Assembly (NCBI GenBank): GCA_964581105.1
Contig: CAZOMB010000001.1
Span: 62,001-126,000, forward strand
Direction: 5' to 3'
DNA length: 64,000 nt
From: UBA10161 sp964581105
GTDB lineage: Archaea; Micrarchaeota; Micrarchaeia; Anstonellales; Anstonellaceae
Shown one piece after another: positions 58,190 through 64,000 of this stretch. A program made the position numbers and the translations under genes. Position 1 is the stretch's first letter; every line of letters begins with the position of its first letter. The notes beneath the pieces are model-generated. The model saw nothing but the letters and a program-made list of their open reading frames with translations, was not told the DNA's origin and ran no database searches.

Positions 58190-59092
58190 TTACTTCCAGC
58201 TTTTTGGATATTTTCCTTGTTCCATAATTGTTGTTTCGGGCTTTGCAATTGCGCCCTTTTTCCTTTCTTTCATCTCCTCTGAGGGAATTTCGGCGCACCC
58301 AACGCCAATGAATTCCCCAATTTCAGTCATAAATGCAACTTTGCCATTCTTTTTTATTCCCATGTCAAATGATACAAGGCCAGGCGCATAAAGCGCTGAG
58401 CCAGCGCACAAGGCACCAACAGCAGAGCCTGCAATCACAACCTTTGGGATGCCAAGCGCCTTTTCAGGAGGGATAAGCAATTCCCTTATTCTTGATTCAT
58501 CCCCTTTCTCCTTTGCAAGCCACATTGCATCAGATATCTTCTGAAGCATGTGTGATGATTGCTCAGGCATGCCCCCAACTGAGATTCTTCTCAGCTCAAG
58601 CATTTCTGCTTTGCCGCAGAACCTTCCGAATTCTGAAACAAGCACGCGGACATAGGTCCCGGCTTCGCAGTGCACCTCGAAAAGTACCCTGTTGGGCTTT
58701 ATTTGGATGAGCTTAATATAATAAACCTTTCTCTTCCTTGGCTTTTTTGCAACTGCGCTTTGCTTCGGCGGAGTTTGGGTTATTGTGCCTGTGAATTGCC
58801 TGAAAATTGCCTTTATTTTCTTTTCGGTGACTTTTTCGCCTGTTTTCATTAAGCACACGTACCTTTTGTCCCTTTTTGTAAGGTATGGGAGAAGCCTTGT
58901 TGCTTTCCCTATGCCTACTGGCAGCACCCCTGATACTTGTGGGTCAAGTGTTCCGCAGTGGCCTGACTTGTTTGCGCCAAGTATTTTTTTCACCCAGGAA
59001 GACACTTCATGCGAAGAGGGCCCCCTGGGCTTGTCAACTATCACAAAAGAGCATGAGAGCAAACTTTGAAGGGCTTTTTTGGATGGAAACAT
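58190..59092 (-). CDS. cbf5: tRNA/rRNA pseudouridine synthase Cbf5
   Basis: 300 residues. The TruB-type catalytic domain has VIVDKPRGPSSHEV and the catalytic Asp in GHCGTLDPQVSGVLPV; a PUA domain follows (KVVIAGSAVGALCAGSALYA, residues ~215-285). It is the catalytic subunit of H/ACA RNPs and also makes tRNA Psi55. That is of interest because Psi55 lies in the T-loop interrupted by introns here. It precedes tRNA-Ser(GGA) and the ribosomal operon. Confidence 0.95.
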   Translation of the reverse strand: MFPSKKALQSLLSCSFVIVDKPRGPSSHEVSSWVKKILGANKSGHCGTLDPQVSGVLPVGIGKATRLLPYLTKRDKRYVCLMKTGEKVTEKKIKAIFRQFTGTITQTPPKQSAVAKKPRKRKVYYIKLIQIKPNRVLFEVHCEAGTYVRVLVSEFGRFCGKAEMLELRRISVGGMPEQSSHMLQKISDAMWLAKEKGDESRIRELLIPPEKALGIPKVVIAGSAVGALCAGSALYAPGLVSFDMGIKKNGKVAFMTEIGEFIGVGCAEIPSEEMKERKKGAIAKPETTIMEQGKYPKSWK

Positions 59093-59115
59093 GCAAAAGC
59101 ACCAGGAATTAATGC

Positions 59116-59757
59116 TCAGTAGAGCTTTTTAGCATATTCTAGCTGGAGACGCAACAAATTATTTTTTATTTGAGTTGTTTCAGCAAGCCTCCCACCTGCT
59201 TTTAGCCATTCAAGACAGTTTTTGTTTAGGTAAAGGTCTGCAAACGAGCTTTCTACTCCGTTTGTGGCAACATGGAGAAAAAAGAGCGCTGTTGCAATGT
59301 CTTTTGAGGTTGCTGTCTTTGGCAGTTTACCAGAGCCAAGAAGGTTAAGAAAAACAGTCTTAGTTTTCTCTGTCAATTTGATTCTGAAAAAATGTGAAAA
59401 GAATGCTGCCCCTAAAGCCCCTTTCTTGGAAAGGAAAAGGGTGCGGGAGTCTGGCTCAAAAGACGGCCTTGAAGAAGTCGATACATTCAACCCAAGGATC
59501 TGAGATACATTAGACAAATCTCTTACAGGCTTAAGTTCAGAAAGAGTTTTGCTGACAACCCTTTTTGATTCTGTTACTGGTTTTTCATATGTTATATATT
59601 CTCCAAGAAAGACCATTTTCCCTTTTTTATATGTCTGTTTTTCCCTTAGCTCAATTGGAGAACTGGGGATTTTCTCAAGAAGCTTGTTTATGTTTGAAAA
59701 CCTTGGATTTGATCTCACAAACTCGTGCATTATCTGCTGTGTGATTACGTTTTTCAT
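59116..59757 (-). CDS. Hypothetical protein coupled to the giant protein
   Basis: 213 residues, soluble, mixed alpha/beta, with a basic middle and helical C-terminus (SSFADLYLNKNCLEWLKAGG). No domain is recognised. Its ATG overlaps the stop of the 1404-residue gene by ATGA, so the two are translated together and may interact. Confidence 0.65.
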   Translation of the reverse strand: MKNVITQQIMHEFVRSNPRFSNINKLLEKIPSSPIELREKQTYKKGKMVFLGEYITYEKPVTESKRVVSKTLSELKPVRDLSNVSQILGLNVSTSSRPSFEPDSRTLFLSKKGALGAAFFSHFFRIKLTEKTKTVFLNLLGSGKLPKTATSKDIATALFFLHVATNGVESSFADLYLNKNCLEWLKAGGRLAETTQIKNNLLRLQLEYAKKLY

Positions 59758-62700
59758 TCAGATCCCCCCATCTGGCTTTTGACTCCTCTTGAAAAATCTT
59801 CCCATGCCTTTTCAGGGCTATTGCCTAAACTCTCCCTAATCCTGCCCAAATGTTCCTCGCCCAGCAAATCCAACAATTCTTTCTCCTTAGAACTGAAATT
59901 CTTTCTCATTTGTCCCCATGATTGTTTGAAACTTGCTTCTATTAATTTCCACTCATCTGGGTTAATTCCTTTTGGTCCTTCTTTAAGCAGAAACAATTCC
60001 TCAAAATCTCTCAGATCATCATGGAAAAGCCCTGCCCCCTCATAATCAATTCTTGTAAGACTTCCGTCTTCCCTTATTAAATAATTATTTTGATGAGTAT
60101 CATCAAGGCCAAATGCATCCTGATATGCCATGCATTTGCTAATACTTTCAAGGTAAGCCTTTCTTTTTGGCCCTCCTTGCATTATGTCTTTGAGTTTTAC
60201 TTTGCCATAACTTTCTGCTGTGTAAAATTTGCCAAGAGACATTCCATCTGCAACAGTTATTATGCTGTAATTTTCAAAAGGATAAATTGAATAATCCGAA
60301 TCAAGTCCCATAAGCTTCATTGACTCCAATGCATTTGCCTCTTTGGACAGTTCATCAAAGTCTCCAAATTTTACTATTGTTGTCTTTTCTCCTGTTAATG
60401 GTATTTCAAAAACAACAGAACCTCCATCCAGACGTTTTGCTGTCCTGCTAAAATCATATTGTGGTACCAAGCCTTTTGATTCCGGGAAAACAACATTAAG
60501 TTTTGAATTGATATCCGCAATTTGATTTGCCAATTGGTGGGGAAGATTGTTTGAAATCAGGTAATCCATGAAGTCATTTATTCCTTTGCCAGAATTCTCC
60601 AATGCCCAAGAATCAAAAGAAGTTTGAAGACCATCCAATGACCATATTAGACCATCACCAGATATATTCTCATATTTTTCAAGGTAACTAATGGCATGTT
60701 CCTTAAAAGCTTCCAGTTCACTTTCTGGCAGCTCGAGGATTTTCCACCTCTTTTTCTTGCTATTGAGCCCTATATATAACGAACAATTTCCTTTTCCATC
60801 AGGAACAAATTCCATTAATGACATGGAGCCCCGGTCAAAGTTGAGCTCATTTAAGTCGTTCCCTTTCAGTGATTCTTTAATCCACCCGTCTTTTGGCTTG
60901 AACTCTATCCCAGTACTAACATTATAATGATAAGTCTCATGCAAATCTCCGCTTGGCTCAAATTTGACCAGCTTTTTGCCCCTGTACTCTTTGAGCCTTT
61001 TTTCTATAGTTGCCCCTCTGTTGGTAATCCCCCCAACATTGCTGAATTTCTTTGGGAAGTAAAGCGAAAGATTGTTTTCAGATGCATAGTTATAGACTTC
61101 TTCCATAAGCCAGTCTGTTAGCTCAACCTGCTTCTGAGAAGAAAGCAAAGTTGAGCCATTGCCAAGGACTTTCTCTGAAGGGTCAACAGAGAGGATGATA
61201 AGCGATGGCTTGCCTTCCACCTCACGCATCAGGAAAAGAACCCCCCCAGCAATCTCGTTGTTTTGGAACAAGGTTGCAGTGCATATGTCCGGCCTTGCAA
61301 GAGAATAGCCGGGGTTATCGCCCAAGCAGGTACCAGAGTAGCTTCCGAAGAAAGTGTTGAGAAGGGAGTTGTTTTTTCCGAAAACCAGTCGAAGTTCTCG
61401 CGTGACTGATTGCTGTTTTTGCGAAGACTCGATGATGCTTGCCCTGGCTTTGATAATCTGCTGGTAAGCCGGACTTTTTCTTACAGATGGGAGAAGGGCT
61501 GAAAGGCCGTTTTCATCAAGCACCTCTGAAAGAAAATTGTCAAACTCATTCAGAGTAACAAGAAGCTGAGTGTTTTCTGCCTTTGTGAGCTTGCCTCCCT
61601 GCACATAGGTTAAGAAAATATCCCTATTGCCAGAGCGCATGCAGGCATCCCAAACCATGCCTGACATGTCGCCAAGCTCACTGTTCTTCAAAGCCTGCCG
61701 CAAAGCCCCCTCTTCTGATTTGTCGACAAGGCTATCATCAAGTTTGAGGTTGCGCATCAGGCCCTTTTTGTCTTCCAAGCTTCCTTCCAAGAATATATTC
61801 AAGACTTTGTCATGCCCTTGCTTTATCATTTGCATATAATTCTCTGCTGCAGCAGACTCCTTTGCCTCCAAGAGAGCTGTTCGAAGGCTGACATCTATGC
61901 TTTCAGAAAGAGACACATTGACTCCCTCTACCTGAAATTTGAGCTGCACGACTTTTTTGGGGATATCAAAAACCAATCCATTTTCAAGCGCATCTGCGTA
62001 CATTTCAAGAGCATCCTTGTACGCCCCTGCAATATCATGAGAGTTTACTTTCGGGCTGAAATGGGAACCAAACTTGTTCATTACTGCATAGATGTTTTTC
62101 TCAAAATCGCTTCCTTGAATTTTTCTGAGAAGGGGATCCATATATCTTCTCAAGTTTTCAGGTATTTCCTCCCCATTCATAAGCAGAAGCTTAAATTCAT
62201 TGTTCTCTCGAGCTACTTTCATGCTGATGTTTGAAAAAGCCTTTTGAAGCTGCTTGTCTTTCAGACTGTGCAATATCTTTTCAGAACCCATAAGCTCTTC
62301 CATGAATATGCTATAGCCACTTCCATGCAGATTTTTGAGAAGCTGGGGCTGGGAAGAGAGCTTTTCTGTTATGAACTGGAGGAATTCACGTTTCTCAGGC
62401 ATACCGACAAAATATTCATAGAAAGAGGATAGGAACTCTGGCTGGGGGTTTTCCTTCATAAGGAAACTCTCCGACATCTCCAGCGCATCAATGAGCTTTG
62501 TGACATCAGGCCATACTGCATTTGAATGCACTATTGAATTAAGGATTGTAGATGCTGAGAGTTCCTTGTGCGACCTGATGAATTTTTCCAATTGGCTTGC
62601 ATCCATGCTGTGGAAATTTGATAGATATCCATCTGGATTAGAATCCATTTCATCAGAAACTCCCTTGTATTCGAGTATAAATTCATCGAAATTTTCAAGG

Positions 62701-63968
62701 ATTCCTGTAGCTTCTGAATTGGGAGAGTTTTCCAGGATGCTGTTGAGCAGGGAGACGAACTTATAGTCTTCTGTTTCCCCAAGATAGGAGAAGTCATCTG
62801 CAAGATCGTGGAGCAGTTTTGCATAGTTCTGCAGCTCTTCATCACTCGCAGACTCGGCTATGAAAGAAAGATTAATGTCATTTATAAGCTTCATCTCTTT
62901 GTTAAGAATAGCCCCATCGACCTCAGATTTGGAAAGTCCTGATTTTTTTACAACATAATCTTTCACTTTTTGCACTGCTGGAGATTCAGACTCCCTGTAC
63001 AGCTCGAACGTCCCACCGTGGGTCTTCGTGAACTTCTTGTCTATGAAGCCGTCCAGCTGCTCTTTGGCATTGTAAAGGCCTGGGATTTTTGCGTCAAGCC
63101 GGATGCCAAAGCCATTGAAGACTGTCGTTGTAAGGCTCTTTACCATTTCAGGATTCTGATTGCAAAGCTCGTAGAATTTCTGGTAGTCGCTTGCAGTAAG
63201 GCTGGACGCATTTTTTTCGGCATTTCTCATTATGATTGAGTTGCTTCCGCATTTGATATATATCTTTACAAGCTTGTCGTTTTGCGCCAGCTTAAAGAGT
63301 CCCCTTGCATCGTTGTTTATCAGATAGGGGGCGATTTTGTGCAATATATAGTCTACTTCCGGTGCCCCTAATTTTTTGGCCTGGAACAGAAATAAAGCGC
63401 TTTGCCATGCATTTTCCATGGACAGAGTTCGGGGCTTGCCAGGAGTATAGCCTTTGTACAATTCAAGGAAGTTTTTCACGTGGCGCATGCCAAAGAGCTC
63501 TTTGTTGTCTTGGCCTATTAGCCCTTGTATATATCGCTCGTTTTTAACCACGCCAGCAACCAGAATGTTCATCCCAATTTCTTTGTTGGCTTCAACAAAT
63601 GACTGCAGTCTTGTTACTCCAGACAAAATCTGTGGCGAGGTAAACTGTCGAATATATGGCTCTATATTCTCATAAGTTTTCTTGTACTCGTTTGGCTTGT
63701 TAACTGAAGCGATTACTTCCTGAATTGTTTTTTCCCTGATTGTCTGGCTCTTGTTCAGAAAATTATGAACATCTGCAAAGGTCATTGGTTCTGTATTGCG
63801 CAGTTCGAGTGCAATTCCAGCGTCAACGTTCCTGCTTACAGCGATTATGAAAGTCTGCATCTGCTTGTTGAGTTTTGCCTGTTTGAAAAGCTCTGTGGAA
63901 ACATTGCCTTGGTCAGGCTTTACCGAGTAAAGCTCTTGCTTGAATGACTCAGTAAAGCTATTTTTCAT
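59754..63968 (-). CDS. Giant protein with kinase-like C-terminal domain
   Basis: At least 1404 residues. Residues 1-850 are mostly helical, Leu/Asn/Lys-rich and repeat-like with no known motif. Around residues 870-1000 is an alpha/beta region (SGTCLGDNPGYSLARPD; LIILSVDPSEKVLGNGSTLL) that could be an acetyltransferase-like fold. Residues ~1190-1320 resemble an aminoglycoside/PI-kinase-like phosphotransferase: TTIVKFGDF (Lys), DDTHQNNYLI (catalytic Asp and Asn) and RIDYEGAG (metal Asp). The start is uncertain because the frame stays open to the window edge without another start codon. No signal peptide is seen. Confidence 0.65.
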   Translation of the reverse strand: MKNSFTESFKQELYSVKPDQGNVSTELFKQAKLNKQMQTFIIAVSRNVDAGIALELRNTEPMTFADVHNFLNKSQTIREKTIQEVIASVNKPNEYKKTYENIEPYIRQFTSPQILSGVTRLQSFVEANKEIGMNILVAGVVKNERYIQGLIGQDNKELFGMRHVKNFLELYKGYTPGKPRTLSMENAWQSALFLFQAKKLGAPEVDYILHKIAPYLINNDARGLFKLAQNDKLVKIYIKCGSNSIIMRNAEKNASSLTASDYQKFYELCNQNPEMVKSLTTTVFNGFGIRLDAKIPGLYNAKEQLDGFIDKKFTKTHGGTFELYRESESPAVQKVKDYVVKKSGLSKSEVDGAILNKEMKLINDINLSFIAESASDEELQNYAKLLHDLADDFSYLGETEDYKFVSLLNSILENSPNSEATGILENFDEFILEYKGVSDEMDSNPDGYLSNFHSMDASQLEKFIRSHKELSASTILNSIVHSNAVWPDVTKLIDALEMSESFLMKENPQPEFLSSFYEYFVGMPEKREFLQFITEKLSSQPQLLKNLHGSGYSIFMEELMGSEKILHSLKDKQLQKAFSNISMKVARENNEFKLLLMNGEEIPENLRRYMDPLLRKIQGSDFEKNIYAVMNKFGSHFSPKVNSHDIAGAYKDALEMYADALENGLVFDIPKKVVQLKFQVEGVNVSLSESIDVSLRTALLEAKESAAAENYMQMIKQGHDKVLNIFLEGSLEDKKGLMRNLKLDDSLVDKSEEGALRQALKNSELGDMSGMVWDACMRSGNRDIFLTYVQGGKLTKAENTQLLVTLNEFDNFLSEVLDENGLSALLPSVRKSPAYQQIIKARASIIESSQKQQSVTRELRLVFGKNNSLLNTFFGSYSGTCLGDNPGYSLARPDICTATLFQNNEIAGGVLFLMREVEGKPSLIILSVDPSEKVLGNGSTLLSSQKQVELTDWLMEEVYNYASENNLSLYFPKKFSNVGGITNRGATIEKRLKEYRGKKLVKFEPSGDLHETYHYNVSTGIEFKPKDGWIKESLKGNDLNELNFDRGSMSLMEFVPDGKGNCSLYIGLNSKKKRWKILELPESELEAFKEHAISYLEKYENISGDGLIWSLDGLQTSFDSWALENSGKGINDFMDYLISNNLPHQLANQIADINSKLNVVFPESKGLVPQYDFSRTAKRLDGGSVVFEIPLTGEKTTIVKFGDFDELSKEANALESMKLMGLDSDYSIYPFENYSIITVADGMSLGKFYTAESYGKVKLKDIMQGGPKRKAYLESISKCMAYQDAFGLDDTHQNNYLIREDGSLTRIDYEGAGLFHDDLRDFEELFLLKEGPKGINPDEWKLIEASFKQSWGQMRKNFSSKEKELLDLLGEEHLGRIRESLGNSPEKAWEDFSRGVKSQMGGSE

Positions 63969-63992
63969 TGGTTTTTGAGTTCTGAGAACAGA

Positions 63993-64000
63993 GGAGGTGA
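63993..64000 (+). promoter_or_regulatory. Shine-Dalgarno sequence at the window edge
   Basis: GGAGGTGA on the plus strand, a near-perfect match to the archaeal anti-SD. It suggests a plus-strand gene starting just beyond position 64000, divergent from the giant gene. Confidence 0.5.

Noticed and set aside
1..64000. CRISPR arrays, insertion sequences, prophage or box C/D RNA genes
   Set aside because: I saw no direct-repeat arrays, no transposase or phage genes, and no convincing paired C/D boxes in intergenic regions. A systematic search was not possible by eye.

Overview
This window comes from an archaeal chromosome. It carries EF-1alpha, archaeal ribosomal proteins (eL18, eL40, and the uS13-uS4-uS11-RpoD-eL18-uL13-uS9-RpoN-uS2 cluster), Cbf5, archaeal ThrRS with its own editing domain, diphthamide ligase, two FtsZ genes, class III (type IV pilin-like) signal peptides, TATA-driven leaderless starts and bulge-helix-bulge (BHB) tRNA introns. 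Small lineage-specific proteins and the gene mix suggest a DPANN-type lineage (Diapherotrites/Micrarchaeota-like). That placement is inference; no 16S rRNA is in the window. One 100-base run of N (10707-10806) marks an assembly gap inside a tRNA gene.

Layout. 0-10.5 kb: CBS-domain protein, ATP-cone nuclease, NifS/IscU pair with an intron-containing tRNA-Cys, TPR protein, argH, lipoprotein and small unknowns. 10.5-15.5 kb: tRNA-Thr, a Cys-rich solenoid protein, tRNA-Ser(CGA), tpiA, argG and a MazF-like toxin-antitoxin pair. 15.5-18.8 kb: TPR protein and thrS. 18.8-28.6 kb: an eight-gene minus-strand type IV pilus operon with LamG-domain giant pilins, sharing a divergent TATA with DNA ligase. 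31.8-38.7 kb: a division locus with ftsZ1 and ftsZ2, each next to a Cys-rich solenoid gene, plus a double Lrp regulator. 38.7-45.9 kb: tRNA-Ala, dph6, ferredoxin, tRNA-Ser(UGA), TrmB-like regulator, a split Cys-rich gene pair, uS10, EF-1alpha, eL40 and tRNA-Thr(UGU). 45.9-59.1 kb: antiporter, coiled-coil protein, tRNA-Leu(UAG), lipoprotein, CorA, and the ribosomal/RNA polymerase supercluster with its embedded tRNAs and Cbf5. 59.1-64 kb: a coupled pair ending in a ~1400-residue protein with a kinase-like C-terminus.

The two most unusual signals are these. (1) Nine of ten tRNA genes are interrupted. Seven carry, in the T-loop, copies of one related intron family whose core also occurs in an anticodon-loop intron and as a free-standing copy between uS9 and rpoN, which suggests a spreading BHB intron. 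(2) A Cys-rich, apparently beta-solenoid protein family has four loci in 33 kb. Two flank the ftsZ genes, two are divergent from transcription regulators, and one is split into translationally coupled halves. The ftsZ1 and ftsZ2 promoters share sequence blocks at identical spacing, and ftsZ2 has a leader with two short upstream ORFs.
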